From the NCBI RefSeq assembly GCF_000389965.1, contig NC_021191.1, positions 7,627,501 to 7,691,500 of the forward strand: a DNA stretch of 64,000 nucleotides. Reading direction: 5' to 3'. Below the pieces are notes generated by a model. That model saw only the letters and a program-made list of their open reading frames with translations, did no database searches and was not told the DNA's origin. A program made the translations under genes and the position numbers. Below, piece after piece: positions 54,658-64,000 of this stretch (the first letter of the stretch is position 1; every line of letters begins with the position of its first letter). The DNA comes from Actinoplanes sp. N902-109. GTDB taxonomy: Bacteria > Actinomycetota > Actinomycetes > Mycobacteriales > Micromonosporaceae.

Positions 54658-55401
54658 ATGGCGACCAGGACGCACAACACGAGCAGCACCCATGTTCACA
54701 AGGTTGATCTCGTCGACACCACCGAGATGTACCTGCGCACCATCCTCGAGCTCGAGGAGGAGGGCGTGCCGCCGCTGCGGGCGCGCATCGCCGAACGACT
54801 GCATCAGAGCGGCCCGACGGTGAGCCAGACGGTGGCCCGGATGGAGCGCGACGGGTTGCTGACCGTCGAGAACGACCGGCACCTCGTGCTCACCGAGGAG
54901 GGCCGGGTCGCCGCGGTGGCCGTCATGCGCAAGCACCGCCTGGCCGAGTTGCTGCTGGTCAACGTCATCGGCATGCCCTACGAGGAGGCCCACGAGGAGG
55001 CCTGCCGGTGGGAGCACGTGATGAGCGACGACGTCGAGAAGCGGGTCTACGAACTGCTCAACCGACCCACCCGGTCGCCGTACGGCAACCCGATCCCCGG
55101 TCTTGAGGACCTGGGCATCCCGGCCGAGGAGCCGGTGGAGAGCAGCGCCGCACAGGTCAGCGTGGGCGAGCGCAACCTGGCGTTCCCCGGGCTGAGCGGC
55201 AGCGTGATCGTGCGCCGCATCTGCGAGAGCGTGCAGACCAACGCCGGGGTGCTGCGCCAGCTGCACGCGGCCGGCATCGACCCGGGCGCGACCGTCACGG
55301 TGGCCCAGGAGCGCGACGGCGTCACGATCGACCGCTCCGGCGGCGACAAGATCCGGCTGCCGCGCGAGGTGGCGTCACGGGTGTTCGTCGACGCGCACTG
55401 A
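54658..55401 (+). CDS. ideR: DtxR-family iron-dependent repressor IdeR
   Basis: A 247-residue metal-dependent regulator. The N-terminal winged helix (VDTTEMYLRTILELEEEGVPPLRARIAERL) starts about 17 residues in, after a short Thr/His-rich lead. The dimerisation and metal domain has the expected ligands (KHRLAELLLV, EEAHEEACRWEHVMSD). A C-terminal SH3-like domain is present (VTVAQERDGVTIDRSGGDKI). With Fe2+ it represses iron-uptake genes. The ATG at 54658 has GAAGGG nine bases upstream. Neighbourhood with sigB is conserved. Confidence 0.93.
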   Translation: MATRTHNTSSTHVHKVDLVDTTEMYLRTILELEEEGVPPLRARIAERLHQSGPTVSQTVARMERDGLLTVENDRHLVLTEEGRVAAVAVMRKHRLAELLLVNVIGMPYEEAHEEACRWEHVMSDDVEKRVYELLNRPTRSPYGNPIPGLEDLGIPAEEPVESSAAQVSVGERNLAFPGLSGSVIVRRICESVQTNAGVLRQLHAAGIDPGATVTVAQERDGVTIDRSGGDKIRLPREVASRVFVDAH

Positions 55402-55420
55402 GCGCTGCTCCTCCGGGAGC

Positions 55421-55630
55421 TCAGCAATACGGACAGTGGCGGCATCCGCGGTTACAGCAGGTGCCCCGGTTGGCCAGGAACGCCGCCGTCAGTACGAACA
55501 GGTGCGTCTCCGGGTCCAGGTAACCGGCCTGGCCCGCGGTCACCGCTGCCCGGTGTGCCGCGAGAATCTCGGCTCGGCGCGGATGCTCGGGTGCCAGCCG
55601 GCTGGGATGCGGCTCCGGGATGTCCTGCAC
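55421..55630 (-). CDS. Small DUF5522-like protein
   Basis: A 69-residue protein with a Cys-rich C-terminus (RGTCCNRGCRHCPYC), probably a metal site. The body reads HPSRLAPEHPRRAEILAAH...GQAGYLDPETHLFVLTAAFL, which fits the DUF5522 family. Function unknown. The GTG at 55630 is used because CATAAT lies six bases before it. Divergent from an alpha/beta hydrolase 22 bases away and convergent with ideR. Confidence 0.75.
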   Translation of the reverse strand: MQDIPEPHPSRLAPEHPRRAEILAAHRAAVTAGQAGYLDPETHLFVLTAAFLANRGTCCNRGCRHCPYC

Positions 55631-55636
55631 CAGACA

Positions 55637-55642
55637 ATTATG
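55637..55642 (-). promoter_or_regulatory. Putative -10 element, shared AT-rich promoter core
   Basis: Minus-strand CATAAT is six bases before the GTG at 55630. The same AT-rich core (CAATTATG) lies ten bases before the divergent hydrolase start, so both promoters may overlap here. Confidence 0.35.
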
Positions 55643-55652
55643 GGAGACGCTC

Positions 55653-56567
55653 GTGATACATGACCGCCTGGTGGACGCGGGCGACCTGCCCATCGCCGTC
55701 CGGGACTTCGGCGGCGACCAGCCGGCGCTGCTCCTGCTGCACGGCCTCGGCGGCAACCTGGCGCACATGACCGCGCTGGCCCGGGCGCTGCGCCCGGCGT
55801 TCCGGGTCATCACCATGGACCTGCGCGGGCACGGCCGCTCCGGCGACGGGCCGTGGAGCTGGGACGCCGGCCTGGGCGACATCGCGGCGGTGACCGTGCA
55901 GATGGAACTCACCCGCCCGCCCGCGGTGGTCGGGCACTCCTTCGGCGGCTTGCTGGCCGCTCAGTGGGGTCAGCGTCACCCGGAGACCCCGGGAGTCGTG
56001 AACCTCGACGGCTACCCGCCGCCCACCGGTGCCGCGCAGCTCCCCGGCCTCGAGCCGGACCGGGCAACCGCCGGCTTCGACCACCTGATGGGCGTTCTCA
56101 CTGCCGGCGACGCGGCCCGGGGTCGCGCCTTCCCGACCACCGAGCTGCCGGATGTCATCGACGAGCAACGGGCGGCGGCCCGGGCTGCGGGGGCGAACGA
56201 GAAGCTGTGGATCGAGGCGTTCCGCCGCAACGTCGTCAGCAAGGACGGCGAGACCTCGCTGCGGCCCACCGCCGAGACCGCCGGTGCGCTACGCACGCTC
56301 ATGACGACGGTCGACCTCACCGAGGTGTACGCGACGACCCCCGCCCCGACGCTCGCCGTGCTGGCCACCCGCCATCCCGCCGAGCACGAGGAGTTCGCCG
56401 ATCTCTATGCGGCCCACCGGCGTTTCCTGGCCGAGCAGGCGGCAACCGCGGCGAAGCAGAACCCGCGCATGCACTACCTGTCCCTGGACGACGCCAGCCA
56501 TTCGATGGATCGGGAGCAACCCCAGGAACTGGCCCGCGTGATCGGCGACTTCCTCGGCGCGGTCTAG
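55653..56567 (+). CDS. Alpha/beta-fold hydrolase
   Basis: A 304-residue hydrolase. The oxyanion loop is LLLLHGLGGNLAHM, the nucleophile elbow GHSFGG, and the catalytic His lies in DDASHSMD near the end; MDLRGHGRSGDG is the usual strand-4 segment. The substrate is not evident. GGGAG lies six bases before the GTG at 55653. It shares a 22-base divergent promoter region with DUF5522. Confidence 0.85.
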   Translation: MIHDRLVDAGDLPIAVRDFGGDQPALLLLHGLGGNLAHMTALARALRPAFRVITMDLRGHGRSGDGPWSWDAGLGDIAAVTVQMELTRPPAVVGHSFGGLLAAQWGQRHPETPGVVNLDGYPPPTGAAQLPGLEPDRATAGFDHLMGVLTAGDAARGRAFPTTELPDVIDEQRAAARAAGANEKLWIEAFRRNVVSKDGETSLRPTAETAGALRTLMTTVDLTEVYATTPAPTLAVLATRHPAEHEEFADLYAAHRRFLAEQAATAAKQNPRMHYLSLDDASHSMDREQPQELARVIGDFLGAV

Positions 56568-56597
56568 GTGTCAGTGCGCCCGGGTCGGTGCTCTGCG

Positions 56598-56614
56598 CCC
56601 GGCCCGCGGCCGGG
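56598..56614. terminator. GC hairpin between convergent genes
   Basis: CCCGGCC-CGC-GGCCGGG is a perfect seven-base dyad between the hydrolase and the convergent DinB-like gene. Confidence 0.5.
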
Positions 56615-56658
56615 TCGTGCCCGGCGGGCAACACGAACCGGCCGCTCCGGCTTGATGC

Positions 56659-57198
56659 TCAGGCCGCCGTCGTCCACTGCGGATCGCGACCGGTCAGCCC
56701 CAGCACCCGGTCCAGCGGCGGCGCGTCCGCCGGCACCGGCACCTCGGGGCCGTAGGCGCCCATCTTCCGGCCCATCCCGGCCGTCCTGCCGACCGCGCTC
56801 TCCAGGAACTCGACGACCTGCGGGTCCCAGACCGGCGACTGCCCGGTGGCGCGGGCCAGGTCCCAGCCATGCATGACGATCTCGGTCACCACCATGCCAC
56901 CGACCGTGGCCGCGGGCAGGGGACCGGACGGGAAGGACACCTCGCCCTCCCAGGTGGCGGGTTTGGCGTAGACCTCGCCGACCAGCGCCAGCCGCTCCTC
57001 GAGACCGTCCGGCGGGTCGGCCGGGGCGTCGCCGGTGACCGACACCAGATAGAGCGTCGACTGCCTGAAATGCTCGATCAGGTCCCGTACGGTGAATTCG
57101 CCGCACGGCGAGGGAAGGTCCAGCTGATCCGGGCGCACCGCCCGGACAACCGCGAGGGTCGGCGGCAATGCCGCGCTGATGAGCTCATGAGCTGCCAT
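56659..57198 (-). CDS. TIGR03086-type DinB-like metal-binding protein
   Basis: A 179-residue protein of the DinB/mycothiol-dependent maleylpyruvate isomerase-like fold. The His-bearing helices are visible in FTVRDLIEHF and the later VVTEIVMHGWDLARATGQ. A C-terminal segment has LESAVGRTAGMGRKMGAYGPEV. Family members bind a divalent metal and often use mycothiol as cofactor; the substrate of this one is unknown. Divergent from the secreted amidase gene. Confidence 0.75.
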   Translation of the reverse strand: MAAHELISAALPPTLAVVRAVRPDQLDLPSPCGEFTVRDLIEHFRQSTLYLVSVTGDAPADPPDGLEERLALVGEVYAKPATWEGEVSFPSGPLPAATVGGMVVTEIVMHGWDLARATGQSPVWDPQVVEFLESAVGRTAGMGRKMGAYGPEVPVPADAPPLDRVLGLTGRDPQWTTAA

Positions 57199-57281
57199 GA
57201 CCGTCGAGGATACGGTCGGCTCGGCAAGATCAGTGACAATTCGGAAACCCGGCGGGGTGTCATATTTGCGATGCTGGATGC

Positions 57282-58784
57282 GTGCAGATCTTCGCAGCCG
57301 CCGTCGCGGTTCTCACCCTGATCGGTGGGCCCACCCCGCCCGCCGAGTACGGCACCGACTGGGACAACCCCCGCACCGCCGCGCCACCCGTGGCGGCCCC
57401 GCATGCCCCCAGCTGCTCGTCGACCATCGTGGACACCGAGTTCCGCGACTTCACCCCGTACACGTCGACGTATCAGCCGTCCTGTGCCGGCCCGTGGCAG
57501 AAGGTCGTGCTGCGGCTGGACGGCGCGGTGGCCGGTCGGCAGTACGACCGGCTCGGCTACCTCACGATCGGTGGCGTGACCGTGTTCAAGACCTCGACCC
57601 CGGAGCCGTCCGTCGACGGCATCACCTGGTCGGTGGAGAAGGACGTCACCGAGTACGCCGCGCTGCTGACCCGGGCCCAGCCGGTCGAGATGCTGATCGG
57701 CAACGTGGTCGACGACACCTACACCGGCGTCCTCGACGTCACCGTCAAGCTGACTTTCTATCGTGGCGCGGCAGCCGAGCACCCGGACATCCTGCCCACC
57801 AGCCAGGCGATCCCGCGCAACACCGAGAAGCTGTTCGCTGACGTGTACGCGACTGGATCCGGCGGCGGGTGCGAGGAATTCTGGTACCTGACCACGCCCA
57901 CCGGGGTGCCGTATTCCTGCCCGGCCGACAACGGCCCCTACCGCGAGGTGCAGATCAGCATCGACGGCAAGGTGGCCGGCATCGCCGCGCCCTATCCGCA
58001 CATCTACACCGGGGGCTGGTCCAACCCCTTCCTCTGGTACGTCCTGCCGGCCCCGCGCGCCTTCGACATCCAGCCCATCCGGTACGACCTGACGCCGTTC
58101 GCCGGGCTGCTCACCGACGGCAAGGTGCACGACATCGCAGTGACCGTGGTGGGCGTGCCGGCCGGGCAGTCCGGCTGGGACGTGCCGACGGTGCTGCTGG
58201 CCTGGCGAGACAAGCACGCCACCCGGGTCACCGGCGAACTGCTCGGCAGCACGGGGACGCCACTGCGCAACAACTCCGTCTACACCGCGCCCACACTGCA
58301 CACGACCGGCGGGCACAGCCTGACCACCACGGGTTACGTCGACACCTCGCACGGGCGGGTCACCACCTCGGTCAGCCGCACGGTTGCCAACACCAGCACC
58401 CACACCTGGAACGCCGACGAGAGCCAGGACGCCCTGCAGGCCTCCTGGACCGACACCGCGCGGGTCACCGTCACGGCGGGTCACTCCCGGCCGTCCGTCA
58501 CCAGCACCGCCCTCCGGTACGGGCTGGACGGCGCGATCACCATCGACAGCGCCAACCGGCTCACCACCACGATCAAGCTCTCGGACGCCGCCACCCGGCC
58601 CGGTCGCCGGGTGCTCGACACGTACCAGGGGGAAGCATCCTGGCTGCTCAACGTGCCGCGGGACCAGCGGCACGCCACCGGCACGGCAACCGAGCGCTAC
58701 CGGGTGTGGCAGCCCGGCCGGGACTACGACCACACGATCACGGTCCGCAACGGCACGGTGGTAGTCGACCGCTTCAACAGTTAA
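57282..58784 (+). CDS. Secreted peptide-N4-asparagine amidase A (PNGase A type)
   Basis: A 500-residue protein. A cleavable signal peptide (VQIFAAAVAVLTLIGG) is followed by the amidase A fold with DTEFRDFTPYTSTYQPSCAGPW, YDRLGYLTIGGVTVFKTSTPEP and, in the middle, CEEFWYLTTPTG and SNPFLWYVLPAPRAFDIQPI. PNGase A enzymes release N-glycans from glycoproteins. They are best known from plants and fungi, with members in some soil actinobacteria. The GTG at 57282 is the only start giving a signal peptide. Its stop codon is part of the next gene's -10 element. Confidence 0.8.
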   Translation: MQIFAAAVAVLTLIGGPTPPAEYGTDWDNPRTAAPPVAAPHAPSCSSTIVDTEFRDFTPYTSTYQPSCAGPWQKVVLRLDGAVAGRQYDRLGYLTIGGVTVFKTSTPEPSVDGITWSVEKDVTEYAALLTRAQPVEMLIGNVVDDTYTGVLDVTVKLTFYRGAAAEHPDILPTSQAIPRNTEKLFADVYATGSGGGCEEFWYLTTPTGVPYSCPADNGPYREVQISIDGKVAGIAAPYPHIYTGGWSNPFLWYVLPAPRAFDIQPIRYDLTPFAGLLTDGKVHDIAVTVVGVPAGQSGWDVPTVLLAWRDKHATRVTGELLGSTGTPLRNNSVYTAPTLHTTGGHSLTTTGYVDTSHGRVTTSVSRTVANTSTHTWNADESQDALQASWTDTARVTVTAGHSRPSVTSTALRYGLDGAITIDSANRLTTTIKLSDAATRPGRRVLDTYQGEASWLLNVPRDQRHATGTATERYRVWQPGRDYDHTITVRNGTVVVDRFNS

Positions 58785-58787
58785 GTT
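58782..58787 (+). promoter_or_regulatory. Putative -10 of the MFS gene embedded in a stop codon
   Basis: TAAGTT, whose first three bases are the stop of the amidase gene, lies six bases before the GTG at 58794. Confidence 0.35.
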
Positions 58788-58793
58788 TGGCCG

Positions 58794-59966
58794 GTGAGTG
58801 ACCGCCTGCACGCTGCCAAGGTCGCCGTGGCGGTCACGTTCGCCGTCAACGGCATCAGTTTCGCCGGATGGCTCGCGCGGGCTCCGGCCGTACGGGACGA
58901 CCTCGGTCTTTCGCCCGCGCACCTCGGTCTGCTCCTGCTCTGCCTGTCCGGAGCGGCCGTGGCCGCGATCCCGCTCGCCGGCCCGCTCGTGCAGCGGCTC
59001 GGGGCGAGCCGGGCCGTGCTGGCCGGCAGCATCTCGGTGGTACTCGGGCTGGCCGGGCTGGGCACCGGCACCGCGCTGGGGTCGGTGCCGGTCGCCGGGT
59101 GCGGCCTCGTTCTGCTCGGCATGGGCAACAGCCTGTGGGACGTCTCGATGAACGTCGAGGGCGCCGACGTGGAACGCCGCCTCGGCCGCACCCTGATGCC
59201 CCGCTTCCACGCGGCCTTCAGCCTCGGCACGGTCGGCGGCGCGGGCATCAGCGCCCTCGCCGCCCACCTGGGCATCTCGGTCACCGCTCAGGTCTTCGTC
59301 ACCGCCGCGCTGGCAATGACCATCATGGCTTTCACGGTCCGGCACTTCCTGCCGGTCACGGACGAGCCGACACCGGAAGCCTCGAACGTCCGGATCCGCG
59401 ACGCCTGGCGCGAACCCCGCACCCTGCTCATCGGCATCATCATGCTGGGCTTCGGCTTCACCGAGGGCGCGGCCAACGACTGGCTCGCCATCAGCCTGGT
59501 CGACGGCTACCACGCCACCGAAACCGTCGGCGCGATCGGCTTCGGCTTCTTCGTCACGGCCATGACCCTGGGCCGGCTCTTCGGCGGCACCCTGATCGAA
59601 CGCTGGGGCCGCGTCACCGCCCTGCGCGTCACCGCTGTCTCCGCCCTGGCCGGCCTGCTGCTGGCGGTCTCCGGCATCGGCGTGCCAGTCGTGCTGATCG
59701 GCGCCCTGTTCTGGGGAGCGGGCGCCTCGCTCGGCTTCCCCATCGGCATGAGCGCCGCCGCGGACGACCCGCTGCGCGCCGCCATCCGGGTGTCGGTCGC
59801 CGGCTCGGTGGGCTACGGCGCCTTCCTGGCCGGCCCGCCGCTCATCGGGCTGCTGGCCCAGCGCTTCGGGGTGCTGCACGCCCTGCTGGTGGTGATCGTC
59901 GCCATCGGCCTCGGCCTGACCGGCTCGCGCGCCGCCAAGCCCCTGCCGGCCGAGGTCAAGGCATGA
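58794..59966 (+). CDS. MFS transporter
   Basis: A 390-residue membrane protein with about 12 helices. The first helix is VAVAVTFAVNGISFAGWLAR, and later ones include GFGFTEGAANDWLAIS and GIGVPVVLIGALFWGAGASLG. The pattern fits the FucP/NarK-like MFS fold; the substrate is unknown, perhaps a sugar or glycan fragment given the amidase upstream. The GTG at 58794 follows the TAAGTT hexamer by six bases. The stop overlaps the next gene by four bases (ATGA). Confidence 0.88.
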   Translation: MSDRLHAAKVAVAVTFAVNGISFAGWLARAPAVRDDLGLSPAHLGLLLLCLSGAAVAAIPLAGPLVQRLGASRAVLAGSISVVLGLAGLGTGTALGSVPVAGCGLVLLGMGNSLWDVSMNVEGADVERRLGRTLMPRFHAAFSLGTVGGAGISALAAHLGISVTAQVFVTAALAMTIMAFTVRHFLPVTDEPTPEASNVRIRDAWREPRTLLIGIIMLGFGFTEGAANDWLAISLVDGYHATETVGAIGFGFFVTAMTLGRLFGGTLIERWGRVTALRVTAVSALAGLLLAVSGIGVPVVLIGALFWGAGASLGFPIGMSAAADDPLRAAIRVSVAGSVGYGAFLAGPPLIGLLAQRFGVLHALLVVIVAIGLGLTGSRAAKPLPAEVKA

Positions 59967-60625
59967 CCGGCTGGCTTGATGCGGTCGGTGGCTACCGGAG
60001 TCGCGACGAGGTGGACGGGCACGGTTTCGACTTCCGGCCGCGCTGGTGGCAGACCCGCGTGCCCGAACCGTCCTGGGCAGCGTTCCTGGACGACCTGCGG
60101 GAGGCCGAACGCGGCCGTGGCTACCGCCACATCACCCGGGCCGACATGGTCGCCGTTGCGACCGGTCCGCTGCCAGTCCCGGCCGTGCTCGTAGCCGCCT
60201 ACGCCTGGGGCACCGGAGACGGCGCGTTCCTGGCCCCCCGCCGCGCCCGCGTCTTCCGCGACACACCGCCCGGCGACCTGACGCACCGGCTGACCGGAGT
60301 CCGTGATCTGCTCGCCACATCGGACGCCGCGGCGGCGTACGCATCGCTGCTGCCCGGCGGCGCCAACCGGATCAAGCATCTCGGCCCATCGTTCTTCACC
60401 AAGCTGCTGTACGCCCTCGACCCGTCCCGCCGTGCGCTCATCCTCGACCGGTTCGTCGCCATCGCCCTGCGCGACATCACGGGATGGCCGCTGAGCTCCA
60501 CCGGCCCCTGGACCGTCGACGAGTACACCCGCTGGCTCGACTGGGCCCACGCCCGCGCCGCGAAGGACGGCGTCCACCCCGATGCCGTCGAGATGGCACT
60601 CTTCAGTTACGGCAAGACCCTGTGA
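59963..60625 (+). CDS. Putative 8-oxoguanine DNA glycosylase OGG-fold protein
   Basis: A 220-residue protein. The late block HLGPSFFTKLLYAL...RRALILDRFVAIALRDITGWPL matches, from memory, the small OGG-fold family (GPSF.TKLLYF, LD..VA). The early block GFDFRPRWWQTRVPEPSW and ITRADMVAVATGPLP are less specific. If correct it belongs to the helix-hairpin-helix glycosylase superfamily; activity is not shown. It starts inside the MFS stop (ATGA overlap). The homology call is tentative. Confidence 0.55.
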   Translation: MTGWLDAVGGYRSRDEVDGHGFDFRPRWWQTRVPEPSWAAFLDDLREAERGRGYRHITRADMVAVATGPLPVPAVLVAAYAWGTGDGAFLAPRRARVFRDTPPGDLTHRLTGVRDLLATSDAAAAYASLLPGGANRIKHLGPSFFTKLLYALDPSRRALILDRFVAIALRDITGWPLSSTGPWTVDEYTRWLDWAHARAAKDGVHPDAVEMALFSYGKTL

Positions 60626-60720
60626 CGCCCTTACCACCTTGCCCGTGTCCGCCCGGCGCGGCGTCACCAGGCACTACGGCCTGACAGCCCCGTACCTGCC
60701 GTTCAGCTGCCGCTCCGAAC

Positions 60721-60753
60721 GGCCAGGGACGGATCATCGACCCGTCCCTGGCC
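60721..60753. terminator. Bidirectional hairpin terminator
   Basis: GGCCAGGGACGG (60721-60732) pairs perfectly with CCGTCCCTGGCC (60742-60753) across a nine-base loop. It lies between the OGG-fold gene and the convergent end of nrdJ, so it can serve both. Confidence 0.75.
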
Positions 60754-60767
60754 ACACATCCTCGGTG

Positions 60768-63677
<2,910 letters not shown>

Positions 63678-64000
63678 GTGATGCTCCCCCTCGAACGATC
63701 GCGGCTTCCCCACCACGATCCGCTTTCCGACAGCGCGGCCTGCGGGCCGCGCATCCAATCCCAGCCGTTTCGGGTCAGAACCCGTTATCCGGTACGCCGT
63801 GCGGCGTACCGGTTACGCGCGGCGCCCCGTGGCGGCGGTGCAGTTCTCGCGCCGGTGTTGCTCGTGCGACTCGTTTGACGAGCCGTGGTCTGTGCGTGGT
63901 GCTGTGGTGTCGCTCAAGGCGATCGGTCACCGATCTTCGGTGTCCGCGGGCCTGCCGGCCGGGTGGCGACCACGTGGCGGCTGCCGGACTCCGGCGCGGC
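63678..64000. other. Non-coding region upstream of nrdJ with two hairpins
   Basis: About 320 bases with no gene. GCGCGGCC-TGCG-GGCCGCGC (63733-63752) and CCGGTACGCC-GTGC-GGCGTACCGG (63789-63812) are perfect dyads with four-base loops. Smaller dyads occur near 63870 and 63925. They could be a structured nrdJ leader or the terminator of a gene beyond the window. Confidence 0.5.

Noticed and set aside
63678..64000. Cobalamin riboswitch or NrdR boxes upstream of nrdJ
   Set aside because: I could not find a B12-box-like segment, and there is no AT-rich NrdR-type palindrome. A covariance search would settle it.

Overview
The window is a very GC-rich stretch of an actinobacterial chromosome. The gene content points to the Micromonosporaceae, probably Actinoplanes or a close relative. 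This rests on families typical of actinobacteria (DUF3039, DUF3093, DUF3099, DUF3159, DUF3710, DUF4193, a DUF7455-like protein, Cei, two principal-type sigma factors, IdeR, NrdJ), frequent GTG/TTG starts, and many starts that sit 6-8 bases after a -10-like hexamer with no Shine-Dalgarno. No rRNA, tRNA, CRISPR array, integrase or transposase was seen.

Layout. 1-2 kb: the end of an unknown gene, a YdcF-type protein and a membrane-anchored serine protease. 2-8 kb: an RNase D-like nuclease, a beta-oxidation pair (thiolase, then FadB) and a Pro/Gln-rich membrane protein. 8-15.6 kb, an accessory stretch: a DUF2637 membrane protein with a repeat-bearing linker, a 14-bp minisatellite, a two-component system, and three tandem paralogous membrane beta-propeller proteins of 439 residues each. 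15.6-30.6 kb, a conserved core: dxs, a TRAM RNA methyltransferase, an APC permease, the CeoB/CeoC potassium-uptake regulators, DUF3159, an OB-fold protein, DUF3710, dut, DUF3093, DUF4193, cei, suhB and the principal sigma factor. From memory this order follows Mycobacterium tuberculosis Rv2681-Rv2703.

31-46 kb, between the two sigma genes, is more mixed. It holds a DUF7455-like zinc protein, DUF4267 with twin operators, a DEAD/DEAH helicase, a TRIC/UPF0126 channel, DUF3039, the pseudouridine catabolic pair psuG-psuK, DUF3099, two paralogous CHASE-GGDEF-EAL proteins around an HhH-GPD glycosylase and an orphan DarG C-terminal fragment, a kinase-dtd-fructosamine kinase run, and a Spo0M-like protein. 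46-64 kb: sigB, a signal-peptidase-like lipoprotein, an acetyltransferase/AcuC deacetylase pair, a secreted NHL-Fn3-OmpA gene broken by an amber codon, ideR, DUF5522, a hydrolase, a DinB-like protein, a secreted PNGase A-type amidase, an MFS transporter, an OGG-fold protein and nrdJ.

Points most worth a second look: the DarG fragment with no toxin partner; the amber codon exactly at the conserved Tyr of an NHL repeat; a 197-base tract shared almost perfectly by the two sigma genes; the triple beta-propeller operon read towards a two-component system; the minisatellite; and the twin operators around the DUF4267 promoter. I found no clear-cut new multi-gene defence or biosynthetic system.
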